Positions 10,060-20,455 are shown, numbered from the stretch's first letter. The stretch is DNA of 64,000 nt from Eutreptiella sp. 'Long Island Sound 2002' (GCA_964036045.1 OZ038378.1:187091128-187155127), one strand, 5' to 3'. Made by a program: numbers and translations. The notes: generated from the letters alone by a model not told the origin.

Positions 10060-11283
10060 ACCTAGGAGCAGTGGTATTGCGGCCAATGGCTGCCGATTTC
10101 ATCGGACAGGTCCAGGCATGCTTGAGGGAGGCGGTGATGACTAGTTCTGATACGGTAGATGAGACGTTGTCCGGAGTAACAGGTGCCGTTGCCTCGGTCC
10201 GCGTGAACACACAACTGTGGCTTGTGGGGGACGTGGTGTGTGCGGGGACTCCATGACAGCACGGGTGATGAAGCAAGTTTGATTTTGACACCCCCCCCCC
10301 CTTTCCCCTCAGCTTCGACCACCAACCCCCTGTCCACCCCTCTAGACCCCCTTTGGAGCGCCAGATTAGCAAGAACAGGCGCTATACAAATGTTGTTTGT
10401 TGCCCAGACATGTTAAGTGCAATCGTCAGTCCGCGGACAAGGGGCCCCTGGCGCGGGATGCTGCCAACCACATTGAGCACTGTGTCCGATCCATCTACTT
10501 CTCAAGCGGGGCTGCTAGCCTTGCTAGCAGTGCCCCACTCAGCAATGAGTGTGGGCGCAGCGTGGAACCGCGTGGCCACCAGCGTTTGGTGGCCCGTTGT
10601 GGTAGCCCCGGGACTGGAATTGCGGTACACAATGTGAAATGTGGGGTGTGGTCCGAAGACTTATCTACATAAAGGACGTGTTGTTGCCGTGCATGACACT
10701 GAGGTTACTGTTAAGTGGGCCACAGATAATAACCACACAAAGGTTACCGCCTCGGAGGTCCAGGAGAACGAAGAAGCAGCATGGGCAGCTTTCCACAAAG
10801 CCCAGATGAGTTCGTCTCCTGGTTCCGCAACGGGCACTCGATCTGGAAATTCTGATACCTCCTCAGAGCCGGCCTTGTTTCCTGAATCCACAACACAACC
10901 AGCCCCCCTCCCCTCCCCTACCGCTTAGGCGGCTCAAGTCGCATGGTCAAAGACAACAGAAAAGGTAGGAAAAAGACAGGTTTCAGAAAGCATCAAATAA
11001 TAATTATGTTGATGGATATGTCTGGACTGTCGCAACCCATTACCACGAAAGGAATATTGTTGTAGAAGTGACACGTCCCATGGGTCATGTACGGAAAAGT
11101 ATCGTTTTGTGTCAGGCTAATGTACTGCAGCGCAATGCATTAGGCGTATGTGAGGTCGCTCGGCAGCTTCTGAATCCGACTATGAAGAGCCCCTACCGCA
11201 ACCCAAACCAGCTGAACCATGACAACGTGCCGAAGAAGATGTCCAACCGGACAACACTCAAGATCTTGCACACGGGGCTGTAG
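10060..11283 (+). pseudogene. Broken unknown gene, shared by both block copies
   Basis: Several short open stretches in different frames remain protein-like and are conserved at 39030-40290: an N-terminal piece near 10089-10254, a middle piece (10397-10672), a piece with the sense EVTVKWATDNNHTKVTASE (10690-10925) ending in a Ser/Pro/Thr tail, and one around 11010-11200 reading YVWTVATHYHERNIVVEVTR. The segment GRVVAVHDTEVTVKW looks like a small beta-barrel of chromo/Tudor type, but that is only an impression. Frameshifts and stops separate the parts. The overall family is not recognised; a transposase or integrase relic is possible. Confidence 0.35.
10641..10928 (+). CDS. Longest open part of the unknown broken gene
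   Basis: 95 residues. The N-terminal half contains alternating hydrophobic beta-strand-like sequence (VVAVHDTEVTVKW) and an acidic ENEEAAW segment; the C-terminal half is Ser/Thr/Pro-rich (SGNSDTSSEPALFPEST). The copy at 39604-39894 is identical over most of this length apart from its first 20 residues, where an extra base changes the frame. Function unknown. Confidence 0.3.
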   Translation: MGCGPKTYLHKGRVVAVHDTEVTVKWATDNNHTKVTASEVQENEEAAWAAFHKAQMSSSPGSATGTRSGNSDTSSEPALFPESTTQPAPLPSPTA

Positions 11284-11860
11284 AAGATTTTCTTTCGTGG
11301 TTTTGCAAATATCGGCCCCAACTGGCTGCTTATGAAACCTGCCTGCAATGTGATGGGTGGAATACACTACAATCCTTGAAGCTTTTGACGCCGGAGCACC
11401 ATTTTGCCTAAAAGAGCTGTGGTCTGCAGTGGTGGTCAACCATGCGCAACCGTGCGTTGCCTTCACATCCAACCGTGCGCAACCGTGCACCCGAAGAAAG
11501 TAGTTTTGTGCAATTGTACACGCACAGCTTTAACCACGTGTCTGATCCCATTTTCATTTTTTTCGGATTTTGTGTCTAGGTCACTTCCGAGGCCTGCGGG
11601 TCAATAGGTCGCTAGGACTTGGGGGGTAGAAACCATGTGCTATCGGAATTAGAATTCTAAGAAAATTCAGTTTTTGTAAATTAGAAATTGGAAGGCGGAG
11701 TATTCAGAATGGTTTTGGATTGCTATTGCTGTCGGTATATAGACTTTGTTTTGAATGTTGTGTGGTGTGGCATAGCTTGGTGTGGTGTGGTGTGTTGTGG
11801 TGTGGTGCACAATGTTCAGTAACACCTCTATTTTTTGGCCCTTAAGGAATGTTGGTTCGG
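11284..11860. repeat. Noncoding stretch with TGTGG microsatellite
   Basis: No gene seen. A TGTGG/TGTGT tract lies at 11757-11808 (copy 2: 40945-40998). Before it is a short CCGTGCGCAACCGTGC repeat (about 11440-11495). Copy 2 has about 150 extra bases near 40400-40590 that are missing here. Confidence 0.5.
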
Positions 11861-12380
11861 GGTTAGGGTTAGGGTCACCGACTTGGTGGAACCAGGCTTG
11901 GTTTTATAACCCTCTTTAGTGTCTAGGGTGGACCCACTAAGTTTAGCAAGCAAGCAGCAAGCAGCAAGCACACGCGAAATAAGGAAGAGTCACAGCTCAG
12001 TCGTGGTGCTTCGGATTTGGCCAAAGTTTTGGTGGATGCTACCTATGTGTGTGAGCGACGACCACACAACGTATGAGCCAAAACCTCAACAGTGGCGGCC
12101 GGTAACGGGCGTCGCAAGTGCCGGAACACCATTTCAAAAGATGCAATTTAGGGCCAAAATAGGGTTAGGGTCAGCGAGCTGGTGGAAACAATCGTGGTTT
12201 TATAACACTCTCTAGTGTCTAGGGTGGACCCACCAGGTTTACCTAGCAAGCAACTAGCAGCAAGCAGCAAGCAAGCAGCAAGCAAGCAGCAAGCATGCGC
12301 AAAATGGGGAAAAATCACATCTATATCGTGGTGTTTCGGATTCGGCCAAAATTTTGGTGGATGCTACCTATAGATGTGAG
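11858..12380. repeat. Two imperfect tandem copies of a ~290-bp repeat with TTAGGG starts and AGCA tracts
   Basis: Each copy begins with GGGTTAGGGT (11863 and 12160), continues through TTTATAACC/ACTCT-TAGTGTCTAGGGTGGACCC, an (AGCA/AGC)n tract (11945-11970 and 12245-12294), then CGGAT-GGCCAAA-TTTTGGTGGATGCTACCTAT. The reverse complement of the same unit, AGCA tract included, lies at 20480-20690 beyond the retrotransposon, so this is one arm of a large inverted arrangement. Copy 2: 41044-41540. Confidence 0.6.
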
Positions 12381-12398
12381 GAATAACCACACAAACTA

Positions 12399-13024
12399 CC
12401 GTGCCAATCCTAACTATTTGCGGAAATAATTAATTCCCGGTCCAACGTGTTGTTTTGCCGCAAAAAAAAGAAACGCAAAAAAATATTAATTTTTGGCTTT
12501 GTGCCCTTCGCAAAAATGGGTTCCGCAAAAATAAATCGCAATTTTTTTTTTGCTCCTACCCGCCTTTGCAGAATACCACAATTGCGGGACGGATGTTGTG
12601 TTTGCCCCACTTGTAAGGTTGAAGCATCCGAAACACTTGCTTGTTGGTGCTTGTCTGTGCTATGGACTGCAATCCCAGAGTTCAACCGATCCACATTTGT
12701 ATGCCTGTGTAGGATTGCACTGTAGGATTGGACTGCAATCCCACAGTCCAAATGATCAACATTTGTATGCCTGTGTAGGATTGGACTGCAATCCCAGAGT
12801 CCAAGGTACCCTAGGCCCTTCGCAAAAATGGGTTCCGCAAAAAAAAACGCAAAAATGAAAAACATTTTTGTCTCAATACGCTCCGAAAAAATTGGTTCCG
12901 CAGAAAAAAATCCCAAAATTTTCCTTCCCCCTGTTTTAAGTGTTGCCGCAAAATTCTGCTTAAATGTAATTCGAAACACCCAACGCAAAGCTTAGGATTC
13001 CGCAAATAGTTAGGATGGGCACGG
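12399..13024. mobile_element. MITE with 26-bp inverted ends and TA duplication
   Basis: The ends are CCGTGCCAATCCTAACTATT... and its reverse complement with one mismatch over 26 bases. The element is flanked by TA on both sides (12397-12398, 13025-13026) and splits a sequence found unsplit in sibling repeats as ...CAAA-TATGAG. A TA target points to the Tc1/mariner group. It encodes no transposase. Inside are A-rich TTCCGCAAAAA motifs and repeated palindromic segments (TTGGACTGCAATCCCAGAGTCCAA) at 12720-12810. Copy 2: 41565-42188. Confidence 0.75.
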
Positions 13025-14222
13025 TATGAGCCCGAAATTCAACGGTGGCGGCTGGGAACGGGCATCGCACGTGCCAGACCTCCATTTCAAATTCTGCAAT
13101 TTAGGGCCAAAATCATCCCTTCTTTTGCCCAAAACTGCCCTAGAACCTGCTGAAAACGGCCAAATGAAGGGAAATAGTGGCTGTTGTACAGATGCAGCTA
13201 GACTTTCCCGTGCCGAAGGGCCCTCTAGGGCCCTCTAATTCCACAATATATCCGTGAACCGCCCCCCAAAGGCCCCTGGAAGCCCCAGAAGGTGTGCACA
13301 TTAGCCACCGACAGCCCCAAACCAAAAGCCGACCATTTCTTGGGCTACGTGGCTCAAAACGCCATTTTTGAAAAATCATGGTTTTGACTCGCTTTTGAGC
13401 CATTTGTGGTCACAAATGGGCCCATTTTCAAGGCCCTCTCGGCCCTGAGAGGGGCCAAAATTGCTCAACATGGGCTCAAAATCGGCTCATTCCACTTGTT
13501 TATGCACCCCGAAATAGTCCAAAAGTATCTTTGGGGAAACCCATTTTTGATCTATTTTTGACTGATTTTTGGTCCCAAGACGGCCCATTTTGAAGGCATT
13601 TTGTGACTTTGGAGGGGCCAAAATAGCTTCCAATGGGCTCAAAGGGCTGAAATAGCTTGCAAAGGGGCTTTTTGCACCTGTTTGTGCATCCAAAATGGTT
13701 TGGGATCATTTTTGGAAGAACACATTTTTGACCCATTTTTGACCCATTTTTGGTAGCAAAACAGCACATTTTCAAGGCATTTTGGGATTTTCGGAGGGCC
13801 AAAAAAAACCACCATGAGCTCATAAACCACCAAAACCACTTGTTTTGGCGTTCCATGTGGTCCAGGATCATCTTTGAAAAAAGTCAATTTTTTCTCACCC
13901 GGTGGACCTTGTTGACCTCTTGCAGCTTGCCGCAGCCCACTGGGCCAAGGTACGGGGGTCTAAGCGTTGGTTAGGGCAATTTCGCGGACATATTGTAAAG
14001 TTAGAGGGCCCTAGAGGGCCCTTTGGGACGGGAAGGTCTAGCTGCAAGTGTAGAGTAGCCACTATGTCCCTTCATTTGCCCGTTTTCAGTAGGCTCTAGG
14101 GCAAAAAAAGGCTGATTTTGGCCCTAAATTGCGGAATTTGAAATGGAGGTCCGGCACTTGCAACGCCCGTCCCCGGCCGCCACTGTTGACTTTTTGTCTC
14201 ATACTTTGTGTGGTTGTCCCTT
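13025..14222. repeat. Foldback-like inverted repeat
   Basis: The left arm (13025-13262: GAGCCCGAAATTCAACGGTGG ... GGGCCCTCTAGGGCCCTCTAA) is the imperfect reverse complement of the right arm (13979-14222). The 700-bp centre is rich in CCCATTTT/GGGCCAAAA motifs. Copy 2 (42189-43590) has about 190 more bases in the right arm, extending the pairing to CTTGGGCTACGTGGCTC/ACCCACGTAGCCCGAG, so copy 1 has a deletion. No gene is supported here. Confidence 0.6.
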
Positions 14223-14380
14223 ACACCCATAGGTACCCCCCCCCCCCTTGTATAAGCTACGCTCTTGCGTGGGTGCTATTATGATGTCAGTCGGTCTCCC
14301 TGAGTGAACAAACGCACCCACCTGCTTTGTTTGTACCCTGTCTCTCCCCTCCTTCCTGCGTCGTCTTGCGGGAGAGTAGC

Positions 14381-14794
14381 ATGAGCCAGAGATCCAAAGG
14401 CCGCGGCAGTGCCAAGGATCATATGGCTGTGCATCGCACCACCGGAGAGCCGGTGTTACCTGCTGCTGAGTCACAGCAGCTTGTCTCCATGACACCACTA
14501 CAGCCGCCGGATTTCGTCCTGCAGAACGAGTTCTGGCTGCATGCGGGCATCCCTGATGTCGATAACAGTTCGGTCAAGTTTTCAGTCCTGGATGATGTTA
14601 ATTCTGTTGAGCGTATGCGTACGCTTTTTCATGGCGCCAGCCCAAATCTGCTGCTGGTGGGCGAGGTGGATGGTGAAGACATGCCGGTCTTTTTGGAGTA
14701 CGTGCATAAGCTGATGAAGCTTCTGACGACTCTTGGGCGGCTCGATCTAGTTCTGTTAAAAAGTCAACCAAAGTGGAGAGCTCTGAATTTCTGA
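14381..14794 (+). CDS. LINE first ORF (ORF1a)
   Basis: 137 residues from ATG 14381 (MSQRSKGRGSAKDH). An in-frame ATG 54 bases upstream is less likely because the intervening residues are absent of any conserved feature. The N-terminus is basic; the rest is helical and acidic (SVERMRTLFHG, LEYVHKLMKLLTTLG). Nearly identical to the ORF at 43737-44150. The stop TGA (14792-14794) overlaps the next ATG (14794-14796) as TGATG, the kind of junction used for termination-reinitiation between ORF1 and ORF2 in SART1-type LINEs. The role is presumably RNA binding or particle formation, by position only. Confidence 0.6.
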   Translation: MSQRSKGRGSAKDHMAVHRTTGEPVLPAAESQQLVSMTPLQPPDFVLQNEFWLHAGIPDVDNSSVKFSVLDDVNSVERMRTLFHGASPNLLLVGEVDGEDMPVFLEYVHKLMKLLTTLGRLDLVLLKSQPKWRALNF

Positions 14795-14796
14795 TG
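14792..14796 (+). promoter_or_regulatory. TGATG stop-start overlap between ORF1a and ORF1b
   Basis: TGA (14792-14794) in frame 2 and ATG (14794-14796) in frame 1 share the A. The pentamer and its flanks are identical in copy 2 (44148-44152), so it predates the duplication. Translational reinitiation is the simplest reading. Confidence 0.5.
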
Positions 14797-15969
14797 GCGC
14801 CTATGAAGCTCAAAGACAAGCTGCCGTTCGTTTCTGTGCGTGTGGGACAGTGCGACAGGCTGGTGGGTTCTGTGTCGAAAGCCCAGTCCTACGACGTGTG
14901 GGTCGCCACGTCCACGCACTGGTCAAGCGTGGAGTCTGCCTCGGTATACTACAAGATGGTAAACCTGCGGCTCCCGGGGGAAAATGTTGATGGTCTACTG
15001 TTCCCTGATCCTGAGATTGACTACCTAATGCTGATTATACAGTATGGTTTTGCCTGGGAGGACGAGTTGATGACGTACTTGGACATCGACAAGAATACGG
15101 CGGTCATATGCCCGGGGGTGTATACCGCCAGCAGTCGGTACCTATACCTGGAGACAGACCTTGCTCAGGCGAAAGGGGTGGTGGAGACGTTTGGCCGCTA
15201 TCCGCGATTTGCGCTGCTGCCCCTCAAGTGGTACACAGGGGAGGCGGTCTGGGCAGCCGAGCACCGCGTGGAGATAACAATGTCCAAGGATTTCCAGCCC
15301 AAACATCTGAAGTATTTCTTTTCATACGTGATGGCTGCATTCTGGGATCTTGGAGACATCCTGTCAGGTAAGCACTTTGCAGCCCAAATCATGCATGCCA
15401 AGCGCATTCGAGTGGGTCTGTCCAAGAGGGGCTATGCGTTTGCGCGAGAGAAAATGTCAGCCTGGCTCCAGGACCTGGGGCTCGAGCTGCGGGATGAGCA
15501 GTCGGGTCAGCAAATGACCGGTGTGGCAGCATCGTCAGTCACAGTAGCCACCAGTACCCTGGAGGCATGGGGGCCGTGCGAAAGCGTATTTCTGACGAAT
15601 GTGCCGCCGTACTGGCGGGACACAGTCCTTCGACAAGTGCTTCTGACGCAGGGCACAGACCAGGAGAATTTTGTATTGGATCGCTGCCGCTTTCATGTGG
15701 GGGACATACACTTAAAATCCTGGATGTTGACTGGACCCAAAGCTGGACAGCTGGTCGGTAAGGTCCTTCAGGCGGCGCAGTCTTCCACGCTCATAGTGCC
15801 CATCTCACGGCAAGAATACATGTCGCAGACCTCGATCAAGGGGCGCGGCGGCAAAGGCGGCAAAGGTGGAAAAGGCGCCCCGCCCCCGGACAGGGCTTCT
15901 GACCCCATGGATTTCAACGACAGCGATGTGGGTGCGCTGAAGGCGTTCAAACGTAAACGCGGCGACTAG
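14794..15969 (+). CDS. LINE second ORF (ORF1b), basic Gly/Lys C-terminus
   Basis: 391 residues from the ATG in TGATG (MAPMKLKDKLPF). The body is a well-ordered globular sequence (YDVWVATSTHWS, YYKMVNLRLPGE, PRFALLPLKWYTGEAVW, HAKRIRVGLSKRGYAF). The tail is a (GGK)n stretch (about residues 350-365) followed by Pro/Asp-rich sequence and a nuclear-localisation-like KAFKRKRGD. By position and tail it is probably the nucleic-acid-binding ORF1 product of the LINE; I do not recognise a named domain. The reading frame is intact here; copy 2 (44150-45329) has a 1-base insertion near 44990. The frame also stays open upstream of the ATG back to a stop at about 14707, so frameshifting instead of reinitiation cannot be excluded. 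Confidence 0.6.
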   Translation: MAPMKLKDKLPFVSVRVGQCDRLVGSVSKAQSYDVWVATSTHWSSVESASVYYKMVNLRLPGENVDGLLFPDPEIDYLMLIIQYGFAWEDELMTYLDIDKNTAVICPGVYTASSRYLYLETDLAQAKGVVETFGRYPRFALLPLKWYTGEAVWAAEHRVEITMSKDFQPKHLKYFFSYVMAAFWDLGDILSGKHFAAQIMHAKRIRVGLSKRGYAFAREKMSAWLQDLGLELRDEQSGQQMTGVAASSVTVATSTLEAWGPCESVFLTNVPPYWRDTVLRQVLLTQGTDQENFVLDRCRFHVGDIHLKSWMLTGPKAGQLVGKVLQAAQSSTLIVPISRQEYMSQTSIKGRGGKGGKGGKGAPPPDRASDPMDFNDSDVGALKAFKRKRGD

Positions 15970-18900
15970 CAACAGGCGCGAGCGTACTGAACCACTGGCC
16001 GTCCCTGAGGACGGCATTTGGGTCGCTGAATGTCAACAGATGGCTCCAACGACCGCGGGAATCGCGTTGCAGCGAGCCTCGTCGAACTTCAGTGCTGAGG
16101 CTCGTCAAAAAGCATAACATTGATTTGCTGGGACTGCATGAAACGCACCTGCATGACCAAGGCGTGCTGGATGCGCAGGCTTGGTGGCTGCGCAAAAATG
16201 GATTCGCGGCGATGTTCAATCGACAGCTAGACCAGTCGGATAAAGGCTCTCCAGGCCTTGTTTGGCGGGAGTCCAAGTGGGAGCATGTCTCCTCTGTGGC
16301 AATGGGCCAGCGGTTTCTGATTTTGCACATGCGGGCGAAGGTGGGGGGGGACCTGCGGGTCCTGACGGGGCATTTCTCGTGCGACCCGAGTCAGCGTCGG
16401 CAACAGTGGGAACGCCTGGAAACCAAGCTGCAGACAATGCCACCACTCCCGATAGTGGTTCTGGCGGACCATAACAGTGATATGGTTCCGGGCGTGGACC
16501 CTGAGGCCATCAGCAAGGAGATATTGACAGTGTTGTCAGCAAGGAAAGTAGAAGGGTCGGTCCTAGGAGCGTGGGCTCTGCAGGATGCGTGTGTGCATTT
16601 ACATGGGGAACGGCGTGAGGAACTGCGGGGGTTCACCAGAGAAGAGCGGCGAATTGACCGAGTGCATATGCCCACACAGGCGCTGCATCATTTGCGGTCG
16701 GTGTATACAGTGGCCACCCCGGCGGACAACAGGGCGGTTGTGGCTCAGCTTGGGGCAGTGGAAGATCATGGGGATCGCCCCCGGCTTTGTTTCCCGTTGG
16801 AGCTGCTGGAGGACCCGGCAGCGCTTGCGGCGCTGCAGGAGAAGCTGCAGGCAGTTGCATGCCCAGACTCAGAGGTTTGGTGGGACAGCGTGCGGGTGTT
16901 GCTTCGGGATGAGGCAGTGAGGTGGCGACGGGAACATCCGCCAGTGGGTTTCACACAGCTGCAGGCTCTTGTGCGGGAGAGTACACCAGTGCGACTTGCG
17001 CCGGGTGCAGATGAGTTTTTGCAAGACCTGGGCTACGAAGAGCCCACAGTGTCATCGGCATACCAACAGCTGGTGCGACTGCAATCGCAGGAGAACCACG
17101 AGGAGTTCCAACTCGAGAATGGTGTCAAAGCTTCGGTCACAGCTGTTGTCTAGGGAGGAGAGGAGTCGGCGGCAGTCGAAACGCCGCACACGCATCCTGG
17201 AGCTGCACCCTAGGTCAGGGATCCGGCAGGGGGACCCGCTGTCTCCTCTGCTGTTTGATGTGATTACTGTTTTTCTCATTTATGACATCAAATCCCTGCA
17301 CGTTGACGTGCAGATCCTGCTTTATGCAGATGACATTCTATTCTGCGTGCCAGGATGTGGTCTGCAGCACCGAAGAGATCTGCGGGTGGTGATGTACAGA
17401 CTGCGGGTTTTTGGGATTTTTTCTGGGCCCCAGGTCAACACCCAAAAAACGTATGCCATCCTGAAGAGTTCTAGGCTCGACCCCCAGCAGGAGACAGTGG
17501 CGGGGGTGATCGTAAAGAAGAGTATAAGATACTTAGGCGTGCAGCTAGGCAACATCACGTCCGACGCGGCATACGCGAGTGTCATTGCGCAGATGCTCCT
17601 GCGAGCCAGGGCAATGGCGGCATTGCTGCTGGGACTAGAAGAAAAGGCCTTTTTGTTTGCGTCCTGGGTGGCTCCAGTCTGTTATTTGACAGCCAGGGCG
17701 TATCAACTGTCACAGCATGTGTGCTCACAGATGGACATGGTACATCGGACGGCACGGGGAATCAGCACGTGGGACCTCACGATGTCGATTTTGGTGCGGC
17801 CCCCCCGGGGGGGGGGCTGGGGACAGGCGAGCCTATCCTCGTACGCGCAGTGGACCCACAGCCACACGTTCGCCCAATATGTGCAGAGACCGTCACGTTT
17901 TCCAGAGCGACACGTGGGGCCATTTCGCAGGTGGGCGGGGATGGAGGGGATGCTGTTTGATGAGGAATTCCTGCCGTTTTTTCAGTTGAGCCCACTGCCG
18001 CTGTCGGTACCCTCCTTTTTGCAAGGTTCGCTGAAGGGCTAATCAGCGGTGCGAAGGTGGGGGGGGGCTGCCCCCCCCCCTTCAACGGCAAGGCTGCCCT
18101 TGATGCCGGTTTGGCACAATGCACTGTTTGCCAACTCCCCTCACTTGACGTACCATTGCCCGGCCCTGCTAAAGAAAAGGGTGCTGCGGTGGGTGGATCT
18201 GGTGGAGGGGGGGGGTATACCCCTGAGCCTGTATGACAACATTGCGCCCACGTGGCAGGGGGTGTACCTTGAGGGGGTGCACCGACTGTTGTCGCCACCA
18301 ACGGCGGCTCAGCCACAGTACGCGGGTCCAGAGTTGGGGCGCTGGATGTTCAATTGGCTAACGCGGAAAATGCTGCTGTATATGCACCATAAGCGGCGAC
18401 ATGAGCCGCGACAGCCACCGGAAGTGTGGCAGACGTTTGGGCAGCTGTTTCCGCCAAAATGGGATCGGGATTTTATATGCCGCGCCCTGTGGCGCAAGTT
18501 GGCGCTTGGCACGCGAATGCAGAGGTTGGGGGGTAAGCTGTGTCCGTTGGATGGGAGGGTGGAAGACCACGAACACGTTTTTTGCCATTGTATGTTCGGC
18601 GCCTTTATGCAGAGCACAGTTCGAAAGGCGTTTGGGCTGGTGGAGTCGGGGGGGGTGCAGGTGGAGCCCAGTCCGCTATTGAGGGAATTCCCACTGCTTT
18701 CACCAACCTCCACCCAGGGTTTGCTGCTGTGGGCGGGGCTAAAGGCTCAATGGAACCTTCGGTGCCGGGCAAAATACCAGCACCAACCATCAACGCTGGA
18801 CGAGTTTATTGCGGGGTGGGCAGGGGTGCTGCGGCGTTGTGGCGCCGAGTCCAACATGTCTGTACCTCGTCGAGATTTGTTTTTATTCGTCAAAATTCTG

Positions 18901-19812
18901 GATGGGTGGTTTGACAACCCGGCGATGCCGGGGCTCTTCCAGGGGCCACCCCAGCAGCCAACCACAGTCGGCGGGAAAACACAGGTGGATAAGCCGCAGG
19001 CGAGAGAGGAGAAGTGGGGGGCGTACAAAGCCTAGGTGGTGGCAGAGCTGGAGACGATGGCTGGGGAGGGGTCGACAGTGGTCTACATGGACGGTTCAGC
19101 GAAAGTGGTCCGTGGCTGGGCATAGGCAGGGTTTGGGGCTTGGTACGGACCAAATGCCCTGCGTAATGCCTCTGATTTCATCCCCCTGTGGGAGAAGCAA
19201 AGTGTGAGCAGGGGAGTTCTGCACGCGGTACGCGGTCGGCAGTGGGGAGAGCGCATGGTAGTGGTGTTGGATTTAGAGTATGTATACAAAGGGATCACAC
19301 AGTGGTCCAGCAAGTGGCAGCGCCACCATTGGAGGGTGTCAGGAAGGGACGTGGAGCACAAGGACCTGTGGAGTGCGGTCCTGGCGGAGCCGGAGCTCGC
19401 AGGGGACCGACTCCAAGTGCGGTGGGTGCCGTACCACCTGGGAGTGGTGGGGAATGAACAGGCGGATCAGCTGGCAGAACAAGGGAGGCTGTTGCATCCT
19501 TACAATGAAGAGTCCCCCCCAAAACGACGTCGCCTGGAGCAGCAGTGGAAGGAGTTGGGGCTCGAGGAGATGTCTTCAGGGGAGGGGGAAGCCAGTGACA
19601 GCGGCCATTCGTTTACCACAGGAAGCCTGCTTGGGGAGGGGGAGTCATCAGGGACATCTACGAGTTCGGATTCACAGGGGTGGGCGGAAAGTGAGGACTG
19701 CAGTACGGATGTGAGTGACAATCCCAGGAAGAGGGGAAGGAGGGCCGAACCATCTGTGCTGGCGCCTGGCGGCGCCTTCCTGGACCTCTCAGCACATTGT
19801 GTTGGTGCCTGA
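15956..19812 (+). pseudogene. LINE ORF2: AP endonuclease, partial RT, zinc motif, RNase H (copy 1)
   Basis: Frame 3, open from 15956, starts with SLNVNRWLQ and LLGLHETHL (catalytic Glu), then TGHFSCDP, VVLADHNS and RRIDRVHM: the ordered motifs of AP-type LINE endonucleases. It ends at 17153. RT continues in frame 1: GIRQGDPLSPLLFDV, LLYADDILF, NTQKTY, IRYLGVQLG. The first half of the RT palm, including the first catalytic Asp, is absent. Then come a zinc segment (KLCPLDGRVEDHEHVFCHC, about 18530-18600) and RNase H (VVYMDGSAKVVRGW, VVVLDLEYVYKGI, WVPYHLGVVGNEQADQLAE). Frame-1 stops at 18040, 19033 and 19123 interrupt it, and 12 bases encoding the RNase H Glu are missing at about 19211. The C-terminus is a Ser/Asp/Glu-rich tail. 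Confidence 0.75.
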
Positions 19813-20455
19813 CGGCGCCGTTTCCGACATTGGCCAGCGGCTTCGCCGCCTGATACATGTTGAGGGCATACGTCTGTCGGTGGGGATGTAATGCTCGACT
19901 TTCCACCGCTCTGCAGATAAGCTACGCCCTTGTCCAAGCTACAGTAGGCGTAGGGACCGTAATAATTGTGTGCGTAATTTTAATTGCGTACGAAATGTAG
20001 TGCGGCCACATGAGACACGGATTTGTTGTCACATTTGCCAATTACATGGAGCCATGGACACATGCAACATGCCACATGCAAGGCAATTCCATTTCGAAGA
20101 ATTTGAAGTTGCCCGAGCCCAAACCAGTCCCTAAGCCTCAGCCAAAGGTATCTTCACGTGGCGAGCATGTGCAATTGTTCCGCATGGTGTATGATCGCAA
20201 GAAGGGTTTCCAAGCCGAACATTTGTAGGCTTCGCATTCTTCATTGCTTGTGCCAACATGGGTGTGAACCTGAAATTTTCATGTTACCAAGGCTTCCTTG
20301 CGTTTCCATACACTTGGGAAATGTGGGCAGAGGTCAAGGTGCACTCATACCATGCGCGCGCGCACGTGTGTGTCGGTAGTTGTATGTGTTGCGCGCAAGC
20401 TGCGCCCTTGTCCAAGCTACAGTGGGCGTAGGGACCGTAATAGTTCCGTGCATTG
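19813..20455 (+). other. Post-LINE stretch with small conserved ORF
   Basis: Holds the retrotransposon 3' end and a 72-residue ORF at 20010-20228 annotated separately. The motif CCTTGTCCAAGCTACAGT-GGCGTAGGGACCGTAATA occurs twice (about 19930 and 20407), a direct repeat of about 40 bases that may mark duplicated element ends. Confidence 0.4.
20010..20228 (+). CDS. Small conserved ORF of unknown function
   Basis: 72 residues, MRHGFVVTFANYMEPW... with a Lys-Pro repeat (PKPVPKPQPK) and the ending VYDRKKGFQAEHL. The copy at 55755-55973 keeps the full frame with only two amino-acid changes. Recent duplication alone could explain that conservation. No domain is recognised. Confidence 0.3.
   Translation: MRHGFVVTFANYMEPWTHATCHMQGNSISKNLKLPEPKPVPKPQPKVSSRGEHVQLFRMVYDRKKGFQAEHL

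Larger units (their letters stand above)
14261..19990 (+). mobile_element. Non-LTR retrotransposon, block copy 1
   Basis: Contains, in order, two small ORFs overlapping by TGATG, an AP-type endonuclease, the second half of an RT domain, a zinc-binding segment and RNase H: the layout of an endonuclease-RT-RNase H LINE. Boundaries are approximate. The left limit is set at the TTGTATAAGCTACGC motif and the right one at a related GATAAGCTACGCCC motif. Inverted repeats flank it (11858-14222 and 20456-21470). Internal stops and the missing RT fingers/palm make it dead as an autonomous element. Confidence 0.7.

Noticed and set aside
11945-12294. AGCAAGC tracts as a CRISPR array
   Set aside because: There are no spacers of constant length between constant repeats. 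These are simple microsatellites in a eukaryotic context.
12811-13005. Phe/Lys-rich short ORFs in the MITE
   Set aside because: Produced by TTTTTGCG/CGCAAAAA repeats. They are not conserved as protein between the copies.
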